From Acidobacteriota bacterium (GTDB lineage: Bacteria; Acidobacteriota; Terriglobia; Terriglobales; Acidobacteriaceae), in contig JAFDVW010000003.1 in assembly GCA_018268755.1 (NCBI GenBank), forward strand, positions 357,060 through 421,059: a stretch of 64,000 bases of DNA, given 5' to 3'. Positions 17,170 through 24,840 of the stretch are shown one piece after another. The translations under genes and the position numbers were made by a program. The notes under the pieces were generated by a model. That model was not told the origin of the DNA and did not search any database. It saw nothing but the letters and a program-made list of their open reading frames with translations. The first letter of the stretch is position 1. Each line of letters starts with the position of its first letter.

Positions 17170-18057
17170 ATGTCCAGGTGTCCGCGCTTGTGGCGGTGTA
17201 TTTTCATCCTGCTGTTGTCGCTGGCTTGGCATGCTTCGCTCGATGCCCAAACCTTGCCGATCAGCGAGCAAAAAGAGTCAACGGCCGATTTTCCGCCCCT
17301 GCAGCAGTGGAAAGCGGCCCTGGCTGCGCCCGGTGCCTCGGCTTGGCAGAGCGTGTATTCGGCCAATCCTCCCGCGCGCTGGCTGACGCGGGACGGCACC
17401 GGCGACATTGCCTCGGAAACTTCGTTTTGGCAGAAACTTAAATCATCCGGCGCCACAGATTGGCAGATTGCTACCGTCAAAGGCACGGACCAGGAAAATC
17501 GCCACACCGCCATCTTCGTCGTCTCCTTCCATCTGCCCACGCCCCAAGGCCAGCGTACCCGCTATGTCCTGGCTAACCAGGTCTGGCAGCAACAGGGGCC
17601 GGCGTGGAAATTGCTGCTGGCCGGCCACAGCGACGTGATGAAAATGCCGCAGCCCACCCACCTGAATCCGCAGCTCTACCGCGACGACGCCGACGCCAAA
17701 GCTGACATCCGGGATGCGCTCGCGCGCGCCGCGCGCGAGCACAAGCGCGTCCTCCTCATGTTCGGCGCCAACTGGTGTTATGACTGCCATGTGTTGGATT
17801 ACGCCCTGCATCAGGGGGATTTGGCGCCGGTGCTGGAGAAGAATTTTCTCCTGGTGCATGTCGATATTGGAGAAGGCAAGGCCAATGCGGACGTGGTGAG
17901 CCGCTATGACGTCCCGGTAAATAAGGGCGTGCCGGCGATGGTGGTGCTGGATGGGGACGGGAAAGTCCTGCATCGCCAGGTGCAGGGAGAGTTTCAGGCG
18001 GCGCGCGCGCTCGATCCGGATGATGTGCTGGCTTTCCTGCAGAAGTGGAAGCCGTGA
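17170..18057 (+). CDS. Exported thioredoxin-fold protein
   Basis: This 295-residue protein has a signal peptide (CIFILLLSLAWHASLDAQ region) and a middle domain of about 130 residues resembling the SnoaL/NTF2-like alpha+beta fold. The C-terminal thioredoxin fold (about 185-295) carries F-G-A-N-W-C-Y-D-C-H as the redox site and a cis-Pro motif (K-G-V-P-A-M-V-V-L-D). A periplasmic disulfide reductase or oxidase role is likely, with an unknown partner. GAGGAG precedes the ATG. The last codons are followed by dispersed repeats. Confidence 0.85.
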   Translation: MSRCPRLWRCIFILLLSLAWHASLDAQTLPISEQKESTADFPPLQQWKAALAAPGASAWQSVYSANPPARWLTRDGTGDIASETSFWQKLKSSGATDWQIATVKGTDQENRHTAIFVVSFHLPTPQGQRTRYVLANQVWQQQGPAWKLLLAGHSDVMKMPQPTHLNPQLYRDDADAKADIRDALARAAREHKRVLLMFGANWCYDCHVLDYALHQGDLAPVLEKNFLLVHVDIGEGKANADVVSRYDVPVNKGVPAMVVLDGDGKVLHRQVQGEFQAARALDPDDVLAFLQKWKP

Positions 18058-18109
18058 CCCTACAGGATTCTCGCGATCTTTGCGTCTTGAGATTCTTGTG
18101 AGCTGGTCG

Positions 18110-18300
18110 CAAAAACCTTCCATCGCCGAGCACGCGGAGAGAGCGGAGTACGCGGAGGATCTTCGAGGCAGACCCGGGAAACCGCTAGAGGTCTTTTCTC
18201 TGTGCGCGCTCAGGTTCCTCAGCGATCTCTGGGTTTTAAGATTCGCCTGAAAACCTTCCATCGCTGTGTACGCCGGGAGAGCCGACTGCATTGAGGAAAC
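18110..18300. repeat. Dispersed repeat of the 'GCGGAG...ACGCGGAGG' type between genes
   Basis: The 358-bp gap between the thioredoxin-like gene and pdxS contains two related segments. Both include CCTTCCATCGC followed by CGC/GCGGAG-rich words, with partial tandem similarity to each other (18117-18240 and 18250-18300). A similar element (GGAGAGAACGC ... CTCTGCGTCCTCTGCGG) occurs at 39619-39690. No start codon with a ribosome site or intrinsic terminator was found in it. A TAAAAT box lies near 18327, about 85 bp before pdxS. Confidence 0.55.
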
Positions 18301-18415
18301 CCACTCAGAGGCTTGCCCAATTCGTGTAAAATTGCTGGTTGGGGAGACGGCGCAGGCCGTCCGAGACACGCGCCTCCGCAGGCGCCATTCTTCACGATCC
18401 GAAAAGAGAACCGTC

Positions 18416-19348
18416 ATGTCCAGCAGCAATGGGAGCAACACTGGAAATTCCACCAGCCTACGCCTGAAGACCGGCCTGGCCGAGATGCTCAAGGGCGGCG
18501 TCATTATGGACGTCACCGACGCCAAGCAGGCGGAGATTGCCGAAAAGGCCGGCGCGGCCGCGGTCATGGCCCTGGAGCGCGTGCCGGCGCAGATTCGCGC
18601 CGAAGGCGGGGTCGCCCGCATGGCTTCGCCCAAGAAGATCCGCGAGATCATGGGCGCGGTGGACATCCCGGTGATGGCCAAGTGCCGCATCGGCCACTTC
18701 GCCGAAGCGCAGATTCTGGAAGAGCTGGGCGTCGATTACATCGATGAATCTGAAGTGCTGACCCCAGCCGACGAGACTCATCACGTCGACAAGCACGCCT
18801 TCAAAGTTCCGTTCGTCTGCGGGGCACGCAATCTGGGCGAGGCGCTGCGGCGCATTGCCGAGGGCGCGGCCATGATCCGCACCAAGGGTGAGGCCGGTAC
18901 CGGCGACGTGGTGCACGCCGTGAAGCACATCCGGCAAATCGTGCAAGAGATGAAGATCCTCACCGTGCTGGGCGAAGAAGAGCTTTACTCCAAAGCCAAG
19001 GAACATGGCGCACCCTACGAGCTGATTCGCATGGTGGCCAAAGCAGGGAAGCTGCCGGTGCCGAACTTCTCGGCGGGTGGCATTGCCACTCCGGCGGACG
19101 CCGCGCTGGTCATGCAATTGGGCGCGGAGGCGGTATTCGTTGGTTCGGGCATCTTTATGAAGGACTCGACGACCTTTGCCGAGCCGGCCGAAGCGGAAAA
19201 ACGCGCCAAGGCCATTGTAAAGGCAGCGACGCACTACAACGATCCCAAGGTGCTGCTCGAAGTGAGCGAAGACCTGACGGGCGCGATGAAGGGCCTGGCT
19301 ATAGCTGCGCTGGATGAGGCCAATCTGCTGCAAACCCGCGGTTGGTAG
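18416..19348 (+). CDS. pdxS: Pyridoxal 5'-phosphate synthase lyase subunit PdxS
   Basis: Starting at the ATG at 18416 gives a 310-residue protein with a short Ser/Asn-rich extension before the family start. It is a TIM-barrel PdxS/Pdx1: G-G-V-I-M-D-V-T (catalytic Asp), R-M-A-S-P-K-K-I (lysine forming the ribose phosphate imine), [10 protein letters not shown] (second lysine), and a phosphate site in [10 protein letters not shown] and F-V-G-S-G-I-F. It builds PLP from ribose 5-phosphate, glyceraldehyde 3-phosphate and ammonia supplied by PdxT. Its partner gene pdxT is 5.5 kb downstream rather than adjacent. Confidence 0.97.
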   Translation: MSSSNGSNTGNSTSLRLKTGLAEMLKGGVIMDVTDAKQAEIAEKAGAAAVMALERVPAQIRAEGGVARMASPKKIREIMGAVDIPVMAKCRIGHFAEAQILEELGVDYIDESEVLTPADETHHVDKHAFKVPFVCGARNLGEALRRIAEGAAMIRTKGEAGTGDVVHAVKHIRQIVQEMKILTVLGEEELYSKAKEHGAPYELIRMVAKAGKLPVPNFSAGGIATPADAALVMQLGAEAVFVGSGIFMKDSTTFAEPAEAEKRAKAIVKAATHYNDPKVLLEVSEDLTGAMKGLAIAALDEANLLQTRGW

Positions 19349-19351
19349 TTA

Positions 19352-19405
19352 AAGTCAAAGTCCCCACCCTAAATCGCAGAGAACGCGATCTAGAGTGGGG
19401 CACCC
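19352..19405 (+). repeat. REP palindrome, copy A1 (CTAAATCGC subtype)
   Basis: An imperfect hairpin with arms CCCCACCCTAAATCGC and GCGATCTAGAGTGGGG and a short AGAGAAC-like loop is flanked by AGTCAAAGT on the left and CACCCT on the right. It begins three bases after the pdxS stop codon. Further copies occur at 20224, 20442, 21464 (inverted) and 22115. A 71-codon frame running through it is not considered a gene. Confidence 0.85.
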
Positions 19406-19572
19406 TGGCAGAGTCGCTGCACATCATGAACGAATCTTGGTCGACAATAGGCTTATTTCTCCTCGCTTCGATCAAAATTTACGTGTCGATGCGGCCAATA
19501 CGGCTCACTGATCTAGGAATGGCCTTCTGCAAGAATCTTGAGAGTTACACGGGTTAATCCACGCCTCTAGTT

Positions 19573-20049
19573 TCAATGCTTCAATAATCCCCAGGCTTCG
19601 CGGTAGCGTTCAAAGAGGCCGCCGGCACGTTTGGGAACGCCCGCGGGGTAGAGGCGGATGGATTTGCGATCGCCAAGAGCCTCCACCGGGATCAAGTACC
19701 AGACATCGTGGGGCGCGATGAAGGCGGCGAGAAAGTCGATGTCCTTCCGCGAGTAAGTCACGTTGCCGCGGAAAGCATGGCGGCAGACTACGACGGCAAA
19801 TCCCTGCTGGCCACGGCGATGATAGGTAGTAAAGCAGGATTTGACCTGCACGCGATGCAGGCGGCGTCCGCACTGCACGAGAAGATCATAGCTGTGGCTC
19901 TCTCCGTAGGGTTTAGCGACGCCAAATCCGTGGCTGGCGGCGCGGTACATGAAAGCCAGCTCGGCCAGCTCGCCGCGCTGCTTGTCGTCCAAATGTGGGG
20001 CAGGGGAAGGTCCCTTGGACTGTGATAACTCCGCCTGATTGTTCTGCAT
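19573..20049 (-). CDS. PD-(D/E)XK nuclease-fold protein (group I intron endonuclease-like family)
   Basis: The ATG at 20049 is chosen because upstream codons of the open frame run through a terminator-like hairpin. The 158-residue product has the compact PD-(D/E)XK core: a helix with G-E-L-A-E-L-A-F (about 26-33), then S-Y-D-L-L-V and H-R-V-Q-V-K-S, supplying the acidic residue and the Q-x-K catalytic pair. The family includes intron-linked endonucleases and many standalone bacterial proteins. Its DNA target and role are unknown. It is isolated between REP elements in an accessory stretch. Confidence 0.75.
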   Translation of the reverse strand: MQNNQAELSQSKGPSPAPHLDDKQRGELAELAFMYRAASHGFGVAKPYGESHSYDLLVQCGRRLHRVQVKSCFTTYHRRGQQGFAVVVCRHAFRGNVTYSRKDIDFLAAFIAPHDVWYLIPVEALGDRKSIRLYPAGVPKRAGGLFERYREAWGLLKH

Positions 20050-20060
20050 AGATTTACGGT

Positions 20061-20097
20061 AAAAAAGAAAGGGCACGGAGTGGCGTCCGCGCCCTTT
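20061..20097 (-). terminator. Hairpin with T tract immediately upstream of the PD-(D/E)XK start
   Basis: Arms AAAGGGCACGGA (20068-20079) and TCCGCGCCCTTT (20086-20097) pair with one mismatch across a 6-nt loop. Read leftward, the stem is followed by TTTCTTTTTT. This looks like an intrinsic terminator, yet it sits only 12-48 bp before the start codon of a minus-strand gene. It may block read-through from the right or act as a leader attenuator. Confidence 0.7.
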
Positions 20098-20223
20098 TGG
20101 CCTGTCTATTTTCAGAATAGCAAATGGCATAGGGAAAATGGGACAGGAGCGCTGAGGTTATTTTGTGTGTAGATTCAGGGAGTTAGGGGAAATGCGCACA
20201 GAGGGACGACTTGACAGCTCAGA

Positions 20224-20276
20224 GCAAAGTCCCCACCCTAAATCGCAGAGAACGCGATTTAGAGTGGGGCACCCTT
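20224..20276 (+). repeat. REP palindrome, copy A2 (CTAAATCGC subtype)
   Basis: Arms CCCCACCCTAAATCGC and GCGATTTAGAGTGGGG with loop AGAGAAC form a 16-bp stem with one mismatch. The right flank CACCCTTCGCTTCC is shared with copy A3. It lies between two protein genes with no other function visible. Confidence 0.88.
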
Positions 20277-20279
20277 CGC

Positions 20280-20399
20280 TTCCTTTCATTCTGAGCAAAT
20301 CTTCCTTCGCTTGGCGAAGGAAGGCGCGTCGAAGAATCCCTACCCGCTCGACTGCTGTAGGTAGGGATGCTTCGACTTCGCTCAGCATGACAAAAGGGG
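20280..20399. repeat. Repeat of the TCATTCTGAGC...TCGAAGAATCCC family with internal hairpins
   Basis: The element starts with CATTCTGAGCAAA and ends with CTTCGACTTCGCTCAGCATG, an inverted version of its own start. Inside are two smaller hairpins, one with arms CCTTCGC/GCGAAGG and one around TAGGGA/TCCCTA. Related elements occur at about 26985-27052 and 53009-53142 with different internal hairpins. Confidence 0.75.
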
Positions 20400-20441
20400 T
20401 GTACGGGGGAGATTTCTTCTTTTGAAAACCAAACCCCATTC

Positions 20442-20497
20442 CAGTCAAAGTCCCCACCCTAAATCGCACAGAACGCGATTTAGAGTGGGGCACCCTT
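20442..20497 (+). repeat. REP palindrome, copy A3 (CTAAATCGC subtype)
   Basis: Same structure as copies A1 and A2: left flank AGTCAAAGT, arms CCCCACCCTAAATCGC and GCGATTTAGAGTGGGG, right flank CACCCTTCGCTTCC. It differs from A2 by a single loop base (CACAGAAC versus CAGAGAAC). Confidence 0.88.
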
Positions 20498-20590
20498 CGC
20501 TTCCGGCCATTATGCTTCCACTGCGCTCAGCAGCAGGATGGCCTCCACCTAAGTGACATTGCTCAGCTATCCTGTGAGGGGAGCCATTCC

Positions 20591-21118
20591 ATGCATGGCG
20601 AGATGGGGCCGGCACGAAGTAGAGAAAAAGAACGGCTGCGCAGACGCTACCGTCCTGCCCGGGTGAGGATACTATTCGTCGGGGAAGCCCCTCCGGCCTC
20701 GGGGCGATTTTTCTATCAGGCGGATTCCGGGCTTTACCGCGCCGTGCACCAGGTATTTCTCGCCGCTTTTCCCCGCCTGCGCAAGCAAGATTTCCTGCAA
20801 TCCTTTTCCGATTTGGGCTGCTACCTGGTAGATCTGTGTGGCAAGCCGGTAGACCGGCTGGATGGTGCGGCGCGAAGGCAAGCCTGCCGCCAAGGCGAAG
20901 CCCGCCTGAGCCGCGTTCTCCGCCAACTGCGGCCAGAGATTGTGATTTCCGTCGTACGCTCGATCGCAGACAATGTGAAGCGCGCGCAGGCGTCCGCGCA
21001 TTGGCAGGGATGCTTTGTGGAAGTTCCGTATCCTGGGCGATGGAAGCACCACCGGGTGGCCTTTGAGAAGACGCTGGCGCCGCTCTTAAAGAAACAGTTG
21101 CGCGCCCGCAGGAGCTAA
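20591..21118 (+). CDS. Uracil-DNA glycosylase-like superfamily protein
   Basis: This 175-residue protein has GGGGAG about ten bases before the ATG. After a basic N-terminus comes I-L-F-V-G-E-A-P-P-A-S-G (about 27-38), which matches the first motif of the UDG fold (V-G-x-A-P-G). V-I-S-V-V-R-S-I occupies the position of a later core strand, and a basic C-terminus follows. The second canonical UDG motif (H-P-S-P) is not clearly present, so glycosylase activity is uncertain. It is a lone plus-strand gene between REP elements, near a nuclease and a RAYT. Confidence 0.6.
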   Translation: MHGEMGPARSREKERLRRRYRPARVRILFVGEAPPASGRFFYQADSGLYRAVHQVFLAAFPRLRKQDFLQSFSDLGCYLVDLCGKPVDRLDGAARRQACRQGEARLSRVLRQLRPEIVISVVRSIADNVKRAQASAHWQGCFVEVPYPGRWKHHRVAFEKTLAPLLKKQLRARRS

Positions 21119-21177
21119 AGGCCGTTCTTCTTGTCAACCGCGGGCGAGGGTGCCCGCGCCACGCTAAATTCCAGGGT

Positions 21178-21384
21178 CTAGGTTTCGAGGCTGTCGCAGT
21201 AGGCTTTTGCGACATCGAGGCTGACGCCCAGAAGCTGGGCGATATGTTTGACCCGGCGAGTATTGGAAATCACCTCGCGGTTGTCGCGCGCGACATACTC
21301 CCAGCCGCCGTTGGAGCGCGGCTGCCAGCCCATTTCCTGGATGATTTCGTCGGTCTTCTCTTCGGACTCGGATCGCTCGGCCAT
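21178..21384 (-). CDS. Small conserved-looking hypothetical protein, 68 residues
   Basis: The frame has an acidic N-terminus (MAERSESEEKTDEIIQEMGW), a central W-E-Y-V-A-R-D-N-R-E-V-I strand region, and a C-terminal helix-rich part (HIAQLLGVSLDVAKAYCDSL) that looks like a small helical DNA- or protein-binding unit. I do not recognise a family. Codon usage resembles the surroundings and it does not overlap another gene, so it is probably real. A GCGGGCGAGGGTGCCCGCGCCAC palindrome variant lies just downstream, near 21141-21163. Confidence 0.55.
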   Translation of the reverse strand: MAERSESEEKTDEIIQEMGWQPRSNGGWEYVARDNREVISNTRRVKHIAQLLGVSLDVAKAYCDSLET

Positions 21385-21460
21385 AGATCTCCAGAACTAT
21401 TTTATCGGAGAAGCGGCCTCCCGTAACCCTATGGCACCCGGAAATTACTTCCGGCGTTCG

Positions 21461-22033
21461 TCAGGGCGCCCCGTCCTGGTCGCGTTCTTTTGCGACAGGG
21501 CGGGGATTTTGATTCTGGAATGTTGTGAGGAGGCCATCCCGTTCCCGCCGGCGAGCTGTCCATGGCGATTCAATTTCGACTACCCCATCTACTCCTAGGA
21601 GGTAGTGGCGAAAACTGCTCCAAGGCCAGTCTTCCGGCTTCTTCACCAAGCCCCTTGTCACCGGGTTGCGATGCAGGTATCGCAGTTTTTCGACGCGTTT
21701 TGCTTCACTCCAGACATTGAAATCATAGTAGCGCGGCAACCAGAAAGGAGACCCTTCGGGGCCGCGCAGGCGTCGGGCTACGTTCTGCTTGAGCATCTGC
21801 AGCATGGTCGAAAGCGGAGCCCGTGGAGGCTCACTGACCAGGAGATGAACGTGCTCGGGCATAACAACATATCCGCATATGTAAAAGCCATACCATCGAC
21901 GCGATTGTTCGAGAACCTCTTCCAATACTGTGCGGGCGTGAGGCGTGCCCAGTAAGGGGGTGCGTCCGCAACAGCTGAAGGTAAGAAAATGGAGGCAGTG
22001 GGCCTGCTGAAATCGCTGGAGACTCCAGGGCAT
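21461..22033 (-). CDS. REP-associated tyrosine transposase (RAYT, Y1_Tnp/IS200-like)
   Basis: Starting at the ATG at 22033 gives 190 residues; the longer frame to 22153 would only translate a REP element. The protein has the single-strand HUH transposase fold. H-F-L-T-F-S-C-C-G is the first strand, V-V-M-P-E-H-V-H-L-L-V-S carries the HUH histidines (about 55-65), and L-R-Y-L-H-R-N-P-V-T-R-G-L-V carries the catalytic tyrosine. W-P-W-S-S-F-R-H-Y follows, as in RAYTs. These enzymes nick at REP hairpins. The gene is flanked by two inverted REP copies (21464-21515 and 22115-22167). Its last 17 or so residues are encoded by the REP itself. Confidence 0.93.
   Translation of the reverse strand: MPWSLQRFQQAHCLHFLTFSCCGRTPLLGTPHARTVLEEVLEQSRRWYGFYICGYVVMPEHVHLLVSEPPRAPLSTMLQMLKQNVARRLRGPEGSPFWLPRYYDFNVWSEAKRVEKLRYLHRNPVTRGLVKKPEDWPWSSFRHYLLGVDGVVEIESPWTARRRERDGLLTTFQNQNPRPVAKERDQDGAP
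21464..21515 (-). repeat. REP palindrome, copy A5 (CTGTCGC subtype, inverted)
   Basis: In plus-strand reading the arms are CCCCGTCCTGGTCGC and GCGACAGGGCGGGG with loop GTTCTTT. On the minus strand this matches copy A4 at 22115 (GGGGATTTTGA flank included). It overlaps the 3' end of the RAYT gene. Confidence 0.85.
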
Positions 22034-22114
22034 GAAGAAATCGTAATGCGGATAGGAGGACTGGGGAAGGAATGCCTGGTATTTTCTTCTGATTCTTACC
22101 AATTTGGGAAATTG

Positions 22115-22167
22115 AAAGTCAAAATCCCCACCCTGTCGCAAAGAACGCGACAAGGATGGGGCACCCC
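22115..22167 (+). repeat. REP palindrome, copy A4 (CTGTCGC subtype)
   Basis: Flank AGTCAAAAT, arms CCCCACCCTGTCGC and GCGACAAGGATGGGG, loop AAAGAAC, right flank CACCCC. It lies upstream of the RAYT start in the opposite orientation to copy A5, so the gene is bracketed by inverted REPs. A half copy (GGGCGCCCCGTCCT) follows at about 22197-22212. Confidence 0.88.
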
Positions 22168-22210
22168 AAAATCGTACGAAACTGATTCGTAAAATGGGGG
22201 CGCCCCGTCC

Positions 22211-23761
22211 TCATTCCGGCAATCGCCAGGCGAAGAGCACGCCGCCGCTGCCCGTGACCACATACTGCCGCCCATCCAGTTCGTAGGTAATGGGCGAGCT
22301 TTTCATGGTGGCGCCGCTGCCGGCATGCCAAAGTGTCTTGCCATTGTTGGTGTCGAGGGCAAGGATGTTGCCGGGTTCGTCGCCGGTAAAGACCAGTCCG
22401 GAGTCGGTGGTGAGCACGCCGCCCTGAGCGTCGTCGCCGATCTCGTGGGTCCAGCGAATTTTTCCCGTCTGGTAGTCGATGGCTTCGATCACGCCCTTAC
22501 CCCAGACGTCGTAGTCTGCGCCGGCCCAGCCATAAGCGCCGTCGGCGGGCTTGGCGAAGTAGATCGACCAGCTGGGATGCGCGGAAACGATAAATAGGCC
22601 GGTCCTGGGATCGAAGCTGGGGGCGCGATAGTTGGTGAGGCCGGCTTCGTCGGGAGCGATGAGCCGTCCGTCGGGCGCGGGCTCTTTATCGGGATTGGGG
22701 ATGGGACGTCCGTCTTTATCGATCCCCAGCGACCAATTCACCGGGCCGTAGGGAACGGTGAGCAGGCTTTTGCCGTTGGTGCGGTCGAGGACAAAGAAAT
22801 AGCCGTTGCGCGAGGCCTGCATCAGCATTTTGCGTGGCTCGCCGTGAAAATCGGCATCGACCAGCACCGGGGTTTCGACGGCGTCCCAGTCGTGCGTGTC
22901 GTGGGGCGAAGCGGAGAAGCCCCAGGCCAGCTTCCCGGTGTCGGGATTGAGGGCCACGATGCTGCATGTATAGGGATTGTCGCCGGGGCGGGTCTTACCG
23001 TTCAGCACCGGGGTGGGATTGCCGGTGCCCCAGTAAAGAAGCTTGAGGTCCGGGTCATAGGTGCCGGTCATCCAGGTCATGCCGCCAGTGGTGGAATTGG
23101 GCGTGCCCAGCGGAGGAGTGGCGTTCCACTGCCACTGGGTTTTGCCGGTCACGGGATCGAGAGAACGCAGATAGCCGACCAGATTGTCGAAGTCGCCGGA
23201 GACCCCAATGATGACGTGATCGCGCACGACCAGCGGCGACATGGTGGTCCAGTAGCCCTGATTGACGTCGGCCACGACCACGTCCCAGCGCACGCTGCCG
23301 TCTTTGGCGTCGAGCGAGACGAGATGGCCGTCGGGCGAAAGGAAGTAAAGCCACTCTTTGTACATGGCCACGCCGCGATGGCCGATGTGCAGGCCTTTGT
23401 TGGGGGGATAGGTGTAGTGCCAAATCTGGGCGCCGGAACGGGCATCCACCGCCCAGACATGGTCGGGCACGGTGAAATACAGGATGCCGTTGACCAGCAG
23501 GGGCGAGGACTTGAGCTCGGCGCTCTGACGCGTCTGGAAGGCCCAGGCCAGGGTGAGCGAGCCAACATTCTGCGGCGTGATCTGGGTGAGGCGGCTATGG
23601 CGGCGTCCGCTGTAATCGCCATGGTAGCTGGGCCAGGAATCAGCCGGAGGCTGGGCGATGGTGGCCGGGTTGAGCCCCTGAGAACACAGCCGTGCCGGCG
23701 CCAGCAGTACCAGGGAGGCCACGAAAAGACAAAGCAAGCGTGCAGTGAGCCGATCAGTCAT
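22211..23761 (-). CDS. Exported PQQ-dependent alcohol-type dehydrogenase (quinoprotein)
   Basis: This 516-residue protein has a signal peptide (about 1-28, ending ARLCSQG) and then an eight-bladed propeller with repeated W-motifs (GSLTLAWAFQT, GKTQWQWNA, GKLAWGFSA, GKIRWTHEI, GKTLWHAGS). The PQQ site is shown by W-G-T-G-N-P-T-P and by S-P-H-D-T-H-D-W-D-A-V, where the Asp after W is the presumed catalytic base. The residue two after it is Val rather than Asp, which argues against a lanthanide-type enzyme. It oxidises an alcohol or sugar in the periplasm and passes electrons to the adjacent cytochrome (7-bp gap, same operon). Confidence 0.88.
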   Translation of the reverse strand: MTDRLTARLLCLFVASLVLLAPARLCSQGLNPATIAQPPADSWPSYHGDYSGRRHSRLTQITPQNVGSLTLAWAFQTRQSAELKSSPLLVNGILYFTVPDHVWAVDARSGAQIWHYTYPPNKGLHIGHRGVAMYKEWLYFLSPDGHLVSLDAKDGSVRWDVVVADVNQGYWTTMSPLVVRDHVIIGVSGDFDNLVGYLRSLDPVTGKTQWQWNATPPLGTPNSTTGGMTWMTGTYDPDLKLLYWGTGNPTPVLNGKTRPGDNPYTCSIVALNPDTGKLAWGFSASPHDTHDWDAVETPVLVDADFHGEPRKMLMQASRNGYFFVLDRTNGKSLLTVPYGPVNWSLGIDKDGRPIPNPDKEPAPDGRLIAPDEAGLTNYRAPSFDPRTGLFIVSAHPSWSIYFAKPADGAYGWAGADYDVWGKGVIEAIDYQTGKIRWTHEIGDDAQGGVLTTDSGLVFTGDEPGNILALDTNNGKTLWHAGSGATMKSSPITYELDGRQYVVTGSGGVLFAWRLPE

Positions 23762-23768
23762 AGAGTTT

Positions 23769-24632
23769 TCAGCGCAGGGTCTGCAAATAAGCCATCAGGT
23801 TGTGGATGTCGGCGTCGCTGTACTTTTCGAATTGCTCGACATGCGCATGGGCGGGGTCGTCCAGGGTGAACTTCACCTGGTCGGTGCGCCATGAGCGATA
23901 CCAGCCAGCGGCATCGATCAGGGCCACGGTGAATTCATCCTGGTAGGCGAGAGCGCCGGAAAGGGATTCCCCGGAAGCGAGGGTCACGGTGAGCTTGACC
24001 TTGGCGCCTTCGGGATAAAGCATGCGCCTTTCCAGATCGAGGCCGACATGGCGGGTGGCAATGCCGGCGAGATCGCCGGTGGGGGAATGGCAGGAGGAGC
24101 ACTTGCCGGGGCCATTGAAGTAAGCCTTGCCAGCTTCCGCGTTGCCGGTTTGCAGGTCGGCGACGTCGACACCTCGGCGGCCACCGGGACGGGAGGCGGC
24201 TTTCTTGGTCTGGTCGAACAGGAAGGCAACCAGGTCGAGGAGTTGTTCCTGCGAGAGCTGGAAGGCGGGCATGCCTTTTTGCAGGCGGCCATTGCGCACC
24301 ACGGGACCGACTTTGTCTCCTCCGATATCGGCGGCCACCAGCTTGGAACGGGTCAGGTTAGGGCCGCTTTCGCCGCCGGCTGCATCGCGCCCGTGGCAGA
24401 AAGCGCAGTCCTGGGCGAAGAGCAACTGCCCGCGTTCGACCGCACTGGAAGGAGCGGCGGCGGGCTTCTGCGCGGGTTTGGCGGCTTGGGCGAAAAGCGT
24501 GGCCCCCAGGCATGCGGCAGCGAGCCATGCGGCTGCGAGGGAACGAAGAGAAGAAAAACACTCAGGCACCCGCAAACGAGAATCCTCCGGGGCAGAAACT
24601 AGGGACAGACCATCCTCCCGTGCGCCGTACAT
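23769..24632 (-). CDS. Di-heme c-type cytochrome partner of the PQQ dehydrogenase
   Basis: The 287-residue frame contains an export signal (SLAAAWLAAACLGATLFAQA). The first cytochrome domain has C-A-F-C-H and the ligand candidate K-G-M-P-A-F. The second heme site is C-S-S-C-H, followed by a beta-rich segment (VKLTVTLASGESLSGAL) and a C-terminal helix (SDADIHNLMAYLQTL). The exact start is unclear: the ATG at 24632 leaves about 28 residues before the signal, and an in-frame GTG about 21 codons later would fit better. It lies upstream of the quinoprotein in the same operon and should accept its electrons. Confidence 0.85.
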   Translation of the reverse strand: MYGAREDGLSLVSAPEDSRLRVPECFSSLRSLAAAWLAAACLGATLFAQAAKPAQKPAAAPSSAVERGQLLFAQDCAFCHGRDAAGGESGPNLTRSKLVAADIGGDKVGPVVRNGRLQKGMPAFQLSQEQLLDLVAFLFDQTKKAASRPGGRRGVDVADLQTGNAEAGKAYFNGPGKCSSCHSPTGDLAGIATRHVGLDLERRMLYPEGAKVKLTVTLASGESLSGALAYQDEFTVALIDAAGWYRSWRTDQVKFTLDDPAHAHVEQFEKYSDADIHNLMAYLQTLR

Positions 24633-24648
24633 CGTAACAAAAAATCAC

Positions 24649-24753
24649 GCGGGCAGGAGTGCCCGCGCCACAGGCTCTCGTGTAGGGCGGACACCCCTGT
24701 CCGCCGGGTTGGCAGATGGCGGCGGAACGCGGGCAGGAGTGCCCGCGCCACAT
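24649..24753. repeat. Cluster of GCGGGCAGGAGTGCCCGC palindromes
   Basis: Two copies of GCGGGCAGGAGTGCCCGCGCCAC (begin 24649 and 24727) flank a different hairpin, GGGCGGACACCCCTGTCCGCC (about 24685-24706). A further related copy lies at 32274-32297. They fill the 208-bp gap before pdxT and have no T tract, so they look like dispersed palindromic repeats rather than terminators. Confidence 0.75.
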
Positions 24754-24840
24754 CGAGCCCGCGCCACAGGCAAACATCCATTAAAATTGAGGATTAGCCT
24801 TGGGCTGCGCGTGCTCCCGCAGAGGAGTGGGCGTTGCCCA

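Noticed and set aside
19342..19557. 71-codon plus-strand frame after pdxS
   Set aside because: Runs through a REP and overlaps the pdxS end; no ribosome site.
20158..20493. 111-codon minus-strand frame
   Set aside because: Composed of REP and other repeat sequence.
22034..22153. RAYT start at 22153
   Set aside because: The extra codons translate the REP palindrome; the ATG at 22033 opens the conserved domain.
24649..24753. Tandem-looking palindromes as a CRISPR array
   Set aside because: Only two copies with an unrelated hairpin between them, no regular spacers and no cas genes.
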